This document shows, one piece after another, positions 43,521 through 51,974 of a DNA stretch of 64,000 nucleotides. Under the pieces are notes generated by a model. That model was given only the letters and a program-made list of their open reading frames with translations. It was not told the DNA's origin and searched no databases. The DNA lies in the NCBI GenBank assembly GCA_036383955.1, contig DASVNH010000041.1:1-64000 (forward strand), written 5' to 3'. Numbering within the stretch: the first letter of the stretch is position 1; every line of letters starts with the position of its first letter. The translations under genes were made by a program, and so were the position numbers. Source of the stretch: JACQFK01 sp036383955 (GTDB taxonomy: Bacteria; Planctomycetota; MHYJ01; JACPRB01).

Positions 43521-44625
43521 ATGAAGGTCGACGTGGTCAAGGGTCTGCGCGATCTTCTGGTCCGCCTCGAGTCGTTCCGGGGCACGCTTTGACCTAGATT
43601 CCAAGAAAGCGCGCATCAAGGACATCGACGCGCGGATGTCCGGCACCGACTTCTGGGGCAACCAGGAGGCCGCCCAGAAGATCGTCGCCGAGCTCAAATC
43701 CCTCAAGGGCGCCGTCGAAGGCTTCGGCGCGCTCCACCTCGAGCTCGAAGACGAGATCGGCCTGCTCGAGATGAGCGACGACGAGAAGGACCAGAGCCAC
43801 ATCAACGAGGTGGCCGCCAAGATCCCGGGCCTCGCGCGGCGCGTGGACGCCATCGAAGTGCAGGCCCTCTTCAACCGCAAGAACGACGATCGGGACGTCT
43901 TCTTCTCCATCCACCCGGGCGGCGGCGGCGTGGACGCGATGGACTGGGCGCAGATGCTGCAGCGGATGTACATGCGCTGGATGGAGCGCGCGGGCTACAA
44001 GGTGGAGGTCGTCGAGGAGCAGCCCGGCGAAGAGGCCGGGGTGAAGCGGGTGGTGCTCGACGTCCGGGGCGACCACGCCTTCGGCTACCTCAAGAGCGAG
44101 CTCGGCCTGCACCGGCTGATCCGGATCTCGCCCTTCGACGCGAACGCGCGGCGCCAGACCTCGTTCGCGGCGGTGAACGTGACGCCGCAGTTCGACGACA
44201 TCGACATCCAGATCAACGAGGCGGACCTGCGGGTCGACACGTACTCGGCGGGCGGCCCGGGCGGCCAGCACGTGAACAAGACGCAGAGCGCGGTGCGGCT
44301 GACGCACATCCCGACGGGCTTGGTGGCCGCCTGCCAGACCCAGCGCTCGCAGATCATGAACCGCAAGCAGGCGATGAAAACGCTCGCCTCGCGGCTGCTG
44401 CAGGCCGAGGAGAACAAGCGCAACGCCGAGCTGAGCAAGCTGTACGGCGAGAAGGGCGAAATCGCCTTCGGCGGCGGCCAGATCCGTTCCTACACGATGC
44501 AGCCCTACACCCTGGTGAAGGACGAACGCACCGGCCATCAGACCGGCAACGTCCAGGGCGTGCTCGACGGCGACCTCGACCCCTTCATCGAGGCGTTCCT
44601 GCGCTGGAAGGACCGGAAGTACTAG
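43521..44625 (+). CDS. prfB: Peptide chain release factor 2 with programmed +1 frameshift
   Basis: Codons 1-23 (MKVDVVKGLRDLLVRLESFRGTL) end in CTT followed by an in-frame TGA at 43590-43592. A +1 shift gives GAC CTA GAT and continues to the stop at 44625, making 367 residues. The shift site CTTTGAC is the standard RF2 autoregulatory site. The protein has the SPF tripeptide of RF2 (RISPFDANA), which reads UGA and UAA, and the catalytic GGQ (AGGPGGQHVNKTQS). Low RF2 makes ribosomes pause at the internal TGA and shift frame, raising RF2. The family length of about 365 agrees. Confidence 0.97.
43575..43593 (+). other. Programmed +1 ribosomal frameshift site
   Basis: TTCCGGGGCACG followed by CTT TGA C. 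The GGGG a few bases upstream can act as the internal Shine-Dalgarno-like stimulator, the CTT is the slippery codon and TGA the slow stop, as in most bacterial prfB genes. Confidence 0.93.
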
Positions 44626-44626
44626 G

Positions 44627-44730
44627 CCCAGGTACCGGGTACCAGGAACCAGGTACCGGGTGAACTTCCCCCCCTTGCCCCCCCCCGGGGGGCATGCCTG
44701 GTACCCGGTACCCGGTACCTGTTACCTGGC
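44627..44730. repeat. Heptad-arm palindromic element B
   Basis: Five tandem 7-mers at 44627-44661 (CCCAGGT, ACCGGGT, ACCAGGA, ACCAGGT, ACCGGGT) lead to a core with C-runs and GGGGGG (44662-44695). Five inverted 7-mers at 44696-44730 follow (GCCTGGT, ACCCGGT, ACCCGGT, ACCTGTT, ACCTGGC). It starts 2 bases after the prfB stop, and the right arm contains the last two codons and the stop of potD. It has the same plan as 6407 and 60107. Confidence 0.9.
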
Positions 44731-45735
44731 TTTGAGGGCGGCCCAGGACTTGTCGAGGAGCTTCTTCAGGTCCGGGGAGAGGGGCGGCAGGAGCGAGAGG
44801 CGCGCCTTCAGGTCCTCGCCCGGGAAGATCAGGGGATTGTCGAGGATCTCCTTCTTGATCAGCTTCTTCGCCGCCTCGTTCGGGTTGCCGAACCGCCGCT
44901 CGTTGGTGATCGCCGCCGAGACGTCCGGGCGCAGGAGGAAGTCGATGAACCGGTGCGCCAGGTCCGTTTGCTTCGCGCCCTTCGCGACGCAGAGGTTGTC
45001 GATCCAGAGCGTGCCGCCCTCCTTCGGGATCACGTAGGCGATCTTGCCGCCGAGCGCGTCGGCGGCCTGGAGGGCGTCGCCGCTGAAGGCCTGGGCGATC
45101 GCGACGTCCCCGTCGATGAGCTTGGCCTTCGGGTTCGAGTCCCAGACCTTGGGCTTCCAGCCGTCGAGACGCTTGGCGGCCTTCGCGAGGCCGTCGGACG
45201 TCCAGGGCGCTCCTTCCGCGCGGAGCGCCGCGGCGAAGACCTCGCGGGCGTCGTCGACGAGCCCGGCCTGGGACGTGAGCGCCGCGCTCCAGGAGTCCGG
45301 CGCGGGCTTGACCTTGTCGACGTGGTAGGCGATGCCGGTCGTGCCGGTCATGTAGGGCAGCGAGTACGCGTTTTTCGGGTCGAACGGCAGGCCCTTGTAG
45401 GCCGCGCCGATGTTCGCGGCGCCGGCGATCTTCGACAGGTCGAGCGGTTCGAGCAGGCCGTTCGCGATGAGGGCGGGAACGACCTCGTCGCTGGGAAAGA
45501 CGACGTCGAAGCCGGAGCGGCCTCCCTCGAGGCGGGCGCGGAGCTTCTCGGACGATTCGATGTAGTCGATCCGCACGACGCAGCCGGTCTCCTTCTCGAA
45601 GGCCGCGATCGTGCCGTCGGCGAAGTAGTCCGACCAGGTGAAGATCCGGAGCTCCGGCTTCGCGGGGCCGCAGCCTGTGGTGAGCGGAGTCGAACCACCG
45701 ATGAGGCACAAGGCGAGGGCGAGCAGGCGTTTCAT
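44722..45735 (-). CDS. potD: Spermidine/putrescine ABC transporter substrate-binding lipoprotein
   Basis: A 337-residue PotD/PotF-like protein with signal peptide and lipobox TTGC (Cys22). The start of the mature domain, LRIFTWSDYFADGTIAAFEKETGCVVRIDYIESSEKL, and the binding-site pattern FDVVFPSDEVVPALI are typical. It captures polyamines outside the membrane and passes them to PotBC. The start overlaps the potC stop by 4 bases. The last codons and stop lie inside element B. Confidence 0.93.
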   Translation of the reverse strand: MKRLLALALCLIGGSTPLTTGCGPAKPELRIFTWSDYFADGTIAAFEKETGCVVRIDYIESSEKLRARLEGGRSGFDVVFPSDEVVPALIANGLLEPLDLSKIAGAANIGAAYKGLPFDPKNAYSLPYMTGTTGIAYHVDKVKPAPDSWSAALTSQAGLVDDAREVFAAALRAEGAPWTSDGLAKAAKRLDGWKPKVWDSNPKAKLIDGDVAIAQAFSGDALQAADALGGKIAYVIPKEGGTLWIDNLCVAKGAKQTDLAHRFIDFLLRPDVSAAITNERRFGNPNEAAKKLIKKEILDNPLIFPGEDLKARLSLLPPLSPDLKKLLDKSWAALKAR

Positions 45736-46505
45736 CGACGTCCTCCGGTGAGCGGGGTCTTGGAGAGTTTAAGCGACGCGGCGATCGCCGCGAGCGAAAC
45801 GGCGAGCAGGATCGTGGAGATGGCGTTGATCTCGGGGGTGACGCCGAAGCGGACCTTCGAATAGACGAGGACGGGCAGGGTGGCGTTGCCGGCCCCGGAG
45901 GTGAAGTAGGTGATGACGAAGTCGTCGAAGGAGAGGGTGAAGGCGAGGAGGGCGCCGGAGAAGACGGCGGGCCGGATGGCGGGGAAGGTGACGCGCCAGA
46001 AGGCGGTCCAGGGCGTGCAGCCCAGGTCTCGGCCGGCGAGCTCGAGCGAGCGGTCGAGGCCCTCAAGGCGGGCGGAGACGACGAGGGCGACGTACGAGAG
46101 GTTGAACGTGGCGTGGGCGAGGGCGGCCGTGAGCACGCTCAGGGGCAGGCCCAGGGTGCGGAAGAGCGAGTAGACGGCGAAGGCGAGCACGATGTCGGGC
46201 ACCGTCACGGGCAGCGAGACGAGCGCGACGTAGAGCTTTTTCCCGCGGAAACGCTCGCGCGCGGCGAGGGCCGCCAGGGTGCCGAGGATCGTGGCGAGGA
46301 CCGTGGAGATCGACGAGAGCAGCAGCGTGTTGACGAGGGCGTCCCGGATGTCGTGCGCGACCAGGAGCTTGCGGTACCAGTCCAGCGTGAAGCCCGCCCA
46401 GGCGGAGGAGGTCGAGGCGTTGAACGAGAACACGACCATGATCGCGATAGGGGCGTAGAGCCCCGCGAGGACGAGCGCGGTCCAGGCCCCGAGGAGCCGG
46501 TTCAC
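45732..46505 (-). CDS. potC: Polyamine ABC transporter permease PotC
   Basis: A 257-residue permease with six membrane helices and the EAA loop (RSLELAGRDLGCTPWTAFWRVTFPAI). The pattern FNASTSSAWAGFTLDWYRKL and TFTLSFDDFVITYFTSG-like segments are those of PotC/YdcV. The GTG start at 46505 makes a GTGA overlap with potB. It forms the transmembrane channel with PotB. Confidence 0.93.
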   Translation of the reverse strand: MNRLLGAWTALVLAGLYAPIAIMVVFSFNASTSSAWAGFTLDWYRKLLVAHDIRDALVNTLLLSSISTVLATILGTLAALAARERFRGKKLYVALVSLPVTVPDIVLAFAVYSLFRTLGLPLSVLTAALAHATFNLSYVALVVSARLEGLDRSLELAGRDLGCTPWTAFWRVTFPAIRPAVFSGALLAFTLSFDDFVITYFTSGAGNATLPVLVYSKVRFGVTPEINAISTILLAVSLAAIAASLKLSKTPLTGGRR

Positions 46506-47227
46506 GCGAGGCCCTCCGACGTCTTGAAGCGCGCGTAGAGGGCGGTGAGGCCGGCGGTGAAGAGCATGAGGACGAGGGTCAGCGCGGAGCCGGCCGCCGA
46601 GCGCGAGTCCTGGTTGAAGAGCAGGTTGATCTGGGTGCCCACGAGGGAGACCTGGGCGCCGCCGAGGAACTCGGGCAGCGCGAAGATCCCCATCACCGGG
46701 ATGAAGACGAGCATGCAGCCGGCGGCGATGCCCGGCGCCGTCAGCGGCACCGTGACGCGCCAGAACGCGCCCCACGGCGAGGCCCCCAGGTCGCGGGCGG
46801 CCTCCAGCAGGCGCGGCGGGATCTTCTCCAGCGAGGTCACGAGCGGCAGGATCATGAAGGGCACGAAGCTCTGCACCAGGCCGATCACCACCGCCTCCCG
46901 CGTGTTGAGGATCTCCATCCGGCGGAAGACGAACATGAGCGCGTAGGTGCGGACCAGCAGGTTCGTCCAGAAGGGCAGGACCACCAGGAAGAGCAGGAAA
47001 GCCCGGGCTTTGGCGCCGCGCCCGGCGATGTAGAGCGCCGCCGGGTACGAGACGAGCAGGCAGAGCGCCGTGGAGAGGAAGGCGTAGCCGAACGAGCGCC
47101 CCAGCAGCGCCCAGGTCGCCGCCTGGCCGAGCGTCTCGAGGCCCTCGGACGAGAAGGCGGCCGAGGCCAGGATCGCCGTCGGCGCCACCAGGAAGACGAC
47201 CAGCCACGCGATCGGGGGCCACTTCAT
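46502..47227 (-). CDS. potB: Polyamine ABC transporter permease PotB
   Basis: A 241-residue permease with six membrane helices. The PotB signature is visible: LPFWTNLLVRTYALMFVFR, then the EAA loop (LLEAARDLGASPWGAFWRVTVPLTAPGI) and PEFLGGAQVSLVGTQI. The ATG at 47227 overlaps the potA stop (ATGA). A longer frame running through potA is shadow. It pairs with PotC. Confidence 0.92.
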   Translation of the reverse strand: MKWPPIAWLVVFLVAPTAILASAAFSSEGLETLGQAATWALLGRSFGYAFLSTALCLLVSYPAALYIAGRGAKARAFLLFLVVLPFWTNLLVRTYALMFVFRRMEILNTREAVVIGLVQSFVPFMILPLVTSLEKIPPRLLEAARDLGASPWGAFWRVTVPLTAPGIAAGCMLVFIPVMGIFALPEFLGGAQVSLVGTQINLLFNQDSRSAAGSALTLVLMLFTAGLTALYARFKTSEGLA

Positions 47228-48150
47228 CGGGGGAAGGTCCTGACGTCCTCCGCCTTCCACGAGACCCGCGTCTCCTGGCCCGGGCGGAGGTCGAAGTCCC
47301 CCTCGGCGATGATCCGTCGGCCGTCGGCCCGCAGGAGGACGTGGACGACCGCGCCCTGGTAGAGGATGTCTTCGACGACCGCCGGCCGGCCCTCGGCGCC
47401 GAGACGGATGTTCTCGGGGCGCACCATGCCTTCGTCGAAGAAGTTCGCGGTGCCGACGAAGCCCGCGACGAAGCGGGTGGCGGGCGTCTCGTAGATCGCG
47501 CGGGGGGAGCCGACCTGCTCGAGACGGCCCTGGTTCATGACGGCGATCCGGTCCGACATCGCGAGCGCCTCCTCCTGGTCGTGCGTGACGTGGAGGAAGG
47601 TCATGCCGAGCGAACGCTGGAGGCGGCGGAGCTCCTCCTGGAGCCCTTTGCGGAGCTTGAGGTCGAGCGCGCCGAGGGGCTCGTCGAGGAGGAGCACGCG
47701 GGGGCGGGGCGCGACGGCCCGGGCGATCGCGACGCGCTGCTGCTCGCCGCCCGAGAGGGTGCCGATCGCGCGGCGCTCGTAGCCCGCGAGGTTGACGAGG
47801 GCGAGGCATTCGGCGACGCGCGCGGCGCGGTCCTCGCCGTTCAGCCCGAACGCGACGTTGCCCGCGACGTCGAGGTGCGGGAACAGCGCGTAGTTCTGGA
47901 AGATCATGTTGCAGTCGCGGCGGTGCGGGGGGACGTCGCGCATGTCCGCGCCGCCCAGGAGCACCGCGCCGGCGTCGGCGGTCTCGAAACCCGCGATGAC
48001 GCGCATGAGGGTGGACTTGCCGCAGCCGGAGGGGCCCAGGAGGGAGAAGAATTCGCCGCGGCGGATCTCGAGGGTCACGTCGTCGATGGCGCGCCGTCCG
48101 CCGAAAGTCTTGATCACGCCGCGCGCCGCGATGTCGAAGTCGTCGTTCAC
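47224..48150 (-). CDS. potA: Polyamine ABC transporter ATPase PotA
   Basis: A 308-residue ABC ATPase. Walker A GPSGCGKST is at about 39-47, then the Q-loop (FQNYALFPHLDV), the signature LSGGEQQRV, Walker B LLLDEPLGALD and the His switch HVTHDQEEAL. A TOBE-type regulatory domain fills about 230-308 (MVRPENIRLG). It is first in the potABCD operon and powers uptake. All four genes overlap by 4 bases. Confidence 0.95.
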   Translation of the reverse strand: MNDDFDIAARGVIKTFGGRRAIDDVTLEIRRGEFFSLLGPSGCGKSTLMRVIAGFETADAGAVLLGGADMRDVPPHRRDCNMIFQNYALFPHLDVAGNVAFGLNGEDRAARVAECLALVNLAGYERRAIGTLSGGEQQRVAIARAVAPRPRVLLLDEPLGALDLKLRKGLQEELRRLQRSLGMTFLHVTHDQEEALAMSDRIAVMNQGRLEQVGSPRAIYETPATRFVAGFVGTANFFDEGMVRPENIRLGAEGRPAVVEDILYQGAVVHVLLRADGRRIIAEGDFDLRPGQETRVSWKAEDVRTFPR

Positions 48151-48219
48151 GCCTGTCGGTCACCTCCTGGGTTCAACGGGATTCGTGATAGCACAACGGG
48201 GAGATGGACGCAAGGGGGG

Positions 48220-48287
48220 AGGTCCAGGAAACAGGTCCAGGTCCAGGAAGCGACGCTCACGTCGATGCCGGGTCCGTTTCCCGGACC
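48220..48287. repeat. Decayed heptad-arm palindrome D
   Basis: The left arm (48220-48245; AGGTCCAGGAAAC, then AGGTCC twice) and the right arm (48268-48287; CCGGGTCC, GTTTCCCGGACCT) are inverted copies with a shared GGAAAC. The centre is CGACG/CGTCG instead of the C-run/G-run. The right arm touches the stop codon of the gene at 48287. It looks like a degenerate relative of elements A-C. Confidence 0.65.
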
Positions 48288-50113
48288 TACTCGTCCTGCG
48301 CGGCCTGGTTCTGGAGGTGCTTGGGGATGGGCAGCGCGAGGACGAAGGTCTTCCATTCCTCTTCCATGGCCTTGAGGTCGACGCCGGCGAAGACCTTGTC
48401 GGTGGCTTTCTCGGAGTCGCCGCCGCCCTTGAGGGCCTCGAGCATGCGCTGGGGGATCGTGCTCCAGCCGGCCTTCTTGGCGGCGGGGCTGTTCAGCAGG
48501 AAGTAGTTGATCGCCCAGCCCTCGGCGTAGCAGAGGCTCGGGTTGCGGTAGTACTGGGCCTGGTCGTAGCGGATGATCTGCGCGATCGGCACGTGCTTGT
48601 TCGCCTTGACGGCGTCGTGGATGCGCTTGACCCGCCAGTCGTTGATCCCGATCGAGAACTTGCGCGGGCTCTTCTGCCAGTCGCCGCCGAAGAAGTAGTC
48701 GCCCAGCCCTTCGTTGATCCACGACGGCACGTAGACCCGGCGGTCCCGGCCCATCAGGTAGTACATGTACTGGTGGAAGCCCTCGTGGTAGAGGATCTTG
48801 AACGTGACCTCCTCCGGGGCCCGCTCCTCGGCGACGGTGAACTCCTCGCTCGACTCGTTCGACTTCACCTTGTCGCCCTCGAACTTGTAGCAGACGATCT
48901 CCTCCTGGGAGGGGCTCCAGTAGGCGGCCGCCCCGTAGGCGCCGGAGTAGTACATGAAGTCGTCCTCGCGGTCGAAGACCTTCACGCGGCACTGGGGGAT
49001 GCCCTTCTGCGAGGGGATGACCTGGCGGTAGAGCGCGAGGATCTGCTCGAGCTCCTCGCCGCAGCGCTTGGCGTATTCGGTCGACGTCCCGTACTCGATC
49101 AGGTAGCTGCCCTTCGACGAGCGCATCACGTTCCAGTCGGCGCAGAGCGCGCTGCGGTTGAGCAGCGTCGCCTTGCCCTGGCGCGTGGCCGCGTCGTAGA
49201 TCCAGAACGTCTTGGCCGCCTGGTCGAAGACCTTCTGCGCGTGGGCGAAGTCGTCCGGGCTGACCGGCTTGTCGCTCGAGGACTTCCGCGTGGTGCGCTT
49301 GCCGTCCGGCCCGATCGTCGTGATCGTCATCGTGAAGTTGTCTTCGCCGCCCGCGCGCCAGACGCCGCAGAGCGCGAGGCCGCGGCGCTCGCCGAAGTAG
49401 TAGTAGATGACCAGGCGGTCGCCGTCGTTGGTCGTGTAGGTCTTCTTCAGGCCCGCCATGCGGTTGCCCTGCCAGGGCGCCTTCGATTCCTCCTTGATGC
49501 CCTCGAAGCGCTCCCCGAGCTCCTTGAGGATCTGCGTCTCGAGGTAGTCGAGGCTGGTCGTCGCGTAGATCTTGTAAACCGCCATGTAGAGCTTGTCGAG
49601 GTAGGGCGAGGTGTAGCGCGTGACCCGCTCGGCCTTGCCCTTGTAGAACGTCTCGTCGTTGTCGAACTCGCCGAACCAGAGCGCCTGGGGCGGCACGCCC
49701 TTCCAGCCGTCGGGCGGCGCGAACTCGTAGCCGAACCACGAGTCCTGGTGCGCCCGCTTGTAGAGCGTCGTCTTGCCCAGCGCGCCCACCGCGAGCTTGA
49801 GGCCGATCTCGTTGATCCGCTCCGAGATCTTCTCCATCTTGTCGAAGTAGACCCGCGTCCCGCGGAACTTCGTCCGGAGGTCGCGCAGCTTCTGCTGCGC
49901 CTCCATCAGCTTGCCTTCTTTTTCGAGCTTCTCCGACTGGTCCCAGAGGTCCTGCGCCTTCTTCTCGCGCGCCTCCTGGTCCCCCTTGGGCGGCTTCGGC
50001 GGCTCCTGCGCGCAGAAAAGGAGCGGATCGCGCTCGGGCGCCGGAGGTCCGGCAACCGCCCAGGGCGCCAGCGCGGCGCAGATCAGGATCGCCTTGCCTA
50101 CGGCGGACGTCAT
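48287..50113 (-). CDS. Exported HEXXH metallopeptidase-like protein (DUF1570 type)
   Basis: A 608-residue protein with a signal peptide (about 1-21). A coiled coil follows (KAQDLWDQSEKLEKEGKLMEAQQKL, 50-85), then a large middle region and a gluzincin-type active site: His443, Glu444 and His447 in HEGFHQYM, with Glu468 in WINEGLGDYF as the probable third zinc ligand. The layout agrees with DUF1570/peptidase-MA-like proteins, common in Planctomycetota. Substrate unknown. It is read alone on the minus strand, with element D after its stop. Confidence 0.82.
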   Translation of the reverse strand: MTSAVGKAILICAALAPWAVAGPPAPERDPLLFCAQEPPKPPKGDQEAREKKAQDLWDQSEKLEKEGKLMEAQQKLRDLRTKFRGTRVYFDKMEKISERINEIGLKLAVGALGKTTLYKRAHQDSWFGYEFAPPDGWKGVPPQALWFGEFDNDETFYKGKAERVTRYTSPYLDKLYMAVYKIYATTSLDYLETQILKELGERFEGIKEESKAPWQGNRMAGLKKTYTTNDGDRLVIYYYFGERRGLALCGVWRAGGEDNFTMTITTIGPDGKRTTRKSSSDKPVSPDDFAHAQKVFDQAAKTFWIYDAATRQGKATLLNRSALCADWNVMRSSKGSYLIEYGTSTEYAKRCGEELEQILALYRQVIPSQKGIPQCRVKVFDREDDFMYYSGAYGAAAYWSPSQEEIVCYKFEGDKVKSNESSEEFTVAEERAPEEVTFKILYHEGFHQYMYYLMGRDRRVYVPSWINEGLGDYFFGGDWQKSPRKFSIGINDWRVKRIHDAVKANKHVPIAQIIRYDQAQYYRNPSLCYAEGWAINYFLLNSPAAKKAGWSTIPQRMLEALKGGGDSEKATDKVFAGVDLKAMEEEWKTFVLALPIPKHLQNQAAQDE

Positions 50114-50265
50114 CGGACTTCCTCCCCTAACCCATGTCTGATGTTCCAGGAGGATATATACCGTCGCTCCCGGTTCATTTCAGGGGAAACCTGAAAAAGA
50201 TTCTCCCCACGCCCCTCTTAGACGTAGAGACCCCCCCGGCGTTCACGGAAAATCGACGGCCGTCG

Positions 50266-50271
50266 TATAAT
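50266..50271 (+). promoter_or_regulatory. -10 element 6 bases before the aminopeptidase start
   Basis: A perfect TATAAT is followed by CTCGGG and then the ATG at 50278. A transcript started at the usual distance would begin at the start codon, which predicts a leaderless mRNA. No ribosome-binding site is visible. Confidence 0.6.
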
Positions 50272-50277
50272 CTCGGG

Positions 50278-51471
50278 ATGATGCGCTCCCTCGCCCTCCT
50301 TCTGCTCCTCCTGCCGCAGGAGGCGCCGACCGCCTGGCGCCTCGACGCCGCCGAGTTCGCCCGCCGCCGCGCCGCCGTCGCCGAGAAGCTCCCCGACGGC
50401 GCCGCCGCCCTCGACGCCGGCCCCCTCGGCGAGCCGGGCGCCGACGCCAACACCCCCGTCTTCGACTTCCGCTATCTCGCCGGGATCCACGACGACCAAG
50501 GCCTCCTCGTCCTCCTGGACGGCAAGCTGACCGTCTTTGTCTCCAAGCCCGCCGACATCCCCGAGGCCGCCGTCCTCCCCCTCGAGGGCTTCGCCGCCTG
50601 GGCCAAGGAGCACCTCGCGGGGAAAAAGATCTACACGAAGCTCCGGCAGAAGAACCTCGACGCCCTCCGCGCCGCCGCCCCGGGCGCCGACGTCGTCGGC
50701 TCCACCCTGGGCCCGGCGCTCACCCGCCTCCGGCTGGTGAAGAGCGAGGCGGAAATCCGGCTGATCCGGAAGTCGTCCGACGCCACCAACAAGGCGCACC
50801 TGGCCGTGATGCGCGCGACCAAGCCGGGGAAGAACGAGAAGGAGCTCGACACCCTCCTGCGCGGCGTCTTCGCGAAGGAAGGCTGCGACGACATCGGCTT
50901 CCCGCCCATCGTCGGCGCCGGCCGGAACGGCACCGTCCTCCACTACATGGAAAACAAGAAGCCCATCCCGCCCGACACCCTGATGGTCGTCGACATCGGC
51001 GCGTCGATCCTCAACTACGTGACCGACATCACGCGCACGCTGCCGACGTCCGGCGCGTTCTCCGAGACCCAGCGGACGCACTACCAGTGCGTGCTCGACG
51101 CCCAGAAGGCGGCGGAGGCGGTCCTCAAGCCCGGCGCGACGTTCTGGGACCTCGAGCGGGCCGCGAAGAAGGTCTTCGAGGACCGCGAGCTGACGAAGTG
51201 GTCGTACGCCCACTCCAAGGACAACGGCGTGCGCCACGGCCTGGGCCACTACGTGGGCCTGGCGGTCCACGACTCCGGGACCTACCGCGAGAAGTTCGCC
51301 CCGGGGATGGTGATCACGATCGAGCCGGGCTGGTACGACAAGGACGCCGGCTACGGCATCCGCATCGAGGACATGTACCTGATCACCGCCGACGGCTTCG
51401 AGCGCCTCTCGGCCGACGCCCCGCGCGAGATCGCCGAGATCGAGAAGGCGATGCGGCCGAAGGACTTCTAA
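50278..51471 (+). CDS. Xaa-Pro aminopeptidase (M24 family), exported
   Basis: A 397-residue protein with a short hydrophobic N-terminus (MMRSLALLLLLLPQEAP), probably a signal. The creatinase-like N-domain is at about 20-170 and the pita-bread M24 domain at 175-390. The metal ligands are Asp in VVDIGASILNYVTDITRTL (two Asp), His in HGLGHYVGLAVHD, Glu in ITIEPGWY and Glu in GIRIEDMYLI. It removes N-terminal residues before proline. The ATG has a TATAAT 6 bases in front. The stop abuts a 31-base palindrome. Confidence 0.93.
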   Translation: MMRSLALLLLLLPQEAPTAWRLDAAEFARRRAAVAEKLPDGAAALDAGPLGEPGADANTPVFDFRYLAGIHDDQGLLVLLDGKLTVFVSKPADIPEAAVLPLEGFAAWAKEHLAGKKIYTKLRQKNLDALRAAAPGADVVGSTLGPALTRLRLVKSEAEIRLIRKSSDATNKAHLAVMRATKPGKNEKELDTLLRGVFAKEGCDDIGFPPIVGAGRNGTVLHYMENKKPIPPDTLMVVDIGASILNYVTDITRTLPTSGAFSETQRTHYQCVLDAQKAAEAVLKPGATFWDLERAAKKVFEDRELTKWSYAHSKDNGVRHGLGHYVGLAVHDSGTYREKFAPGMVITIEPGWYDKDAGYGIRIEDMYLITADGFERLSADAPREIAEIEKAMRPKDF

Positions 51472-51473
51472 GC

Positions 51474-51504
51474 GTTGACGTTCTGACGCGGTCATTTCGT
51501 CAAC
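51474..51504. promoter_or_regulatory. 31-base palindrome, operator candidate, copy 2
   Basis: GTTGACGTTCTGAC, GCG, GTCATTTCGTCAAC: the arms match at 11 of 14 positions. The right half and centre are nearly identical to the copy at 20880-20910 (21 of 23 bases from TGACGCGGTCA outward). It starts 3 bases after the aminopeptidase stop and lies 59 bases upstream of the zinc-ribbon gene at 51563, so it probably controls that gene. Confidence 0.65.
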
Positions 51505-51562
51505 ACGTCCGCCCGGTCACGCGACTCCAAGCTCGTCGTCCAAACCTTCGGGAGGGTTTCTC

Positions 51563-51928
51563 ATGTCAGATCTCTTCTGGGTAGGCGCGGCGGCGGAGGC
51601 TGCCGGAGAGGCGGTCGGGGGTCTGACGGCCGGGGGCACGTCCGGGGAGGCGCTCCGCGACCGGAACGACCGCCTGGAGCGCCGACTCGACAAACTCAGC
51701 CTGGTCTGCCAGGCCCTGTGGGGCTTGGTGCGCGACAAGACCGGCCTGACGGAGTCCGATCTGGCCGGGCGCGTCATGGAGCTGGACTTGAGCGACGGCA
51801 AGCTCGACGGCCGCCGGGCTCCCGGCCTGGCTTGCGAAGCGTGCGGCCGAGTCTCCTCGCGCCGGCATTCGCGTTGCCTCTACTGCGAATCGCCTCGAAA
51901 GGGCGGTTCGGCGTTCGACGCGGTGTGA
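51563..51928 (+). CDS. Small zinc-ribbon protein
   Basis: A 121-residue protein. An Ala/Gly-rich start (MSDLFWVGAAAEAAGEAVGGL) is followed by a short helix (RDRNDRLERRLDKLSLVCQALWGLVRDKTGLTESDL) and a C-terminal zinc ribbon with CEAC and CLYC (about 91-110). The helix resembles a coiled-coil dimerisation element. Function unknown. GGGAGGGTTT precedes the ATG and the 31-base palindrome lies upstream, hence it may be under the same control as the ECF sigma operon. Confidence 0.65.
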   Translation: MSDLFWVGAAAEAAGEAVGGLTAGGTSGEALRDRNDRLERRLDKLSLVCQALWGLVRDKTGLTESDLAGRVMELDLSDGKLDGRRAPGLACEACGRVSSRRHSRCLYCESPRKGGSAFDAV

Positions 51929-51931
51929 AGA

Positions 51932-51961
51932 GGGGCCGCGACGGCCTTCCGCCGCGGCCCC
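51932..51961. terminator. Convergent hairpin terminator
   Basis: GGGGCCGCG (51932-51940) pairs with CGCGGCCCC (51953-51961) between the convergent genes ending at 51928 and 51975. No U-tract is seen. Confidence 0.55.
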
Positions 51962-51974
51962 CGGAGGATGTCGC

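Noticed and set aside
43636..44625. prfB starting at ATG 43636
   Set aside because: The 5' part with the CTTTGAC shift site is present and in the right arrangement, so the full gene starts at 43521.
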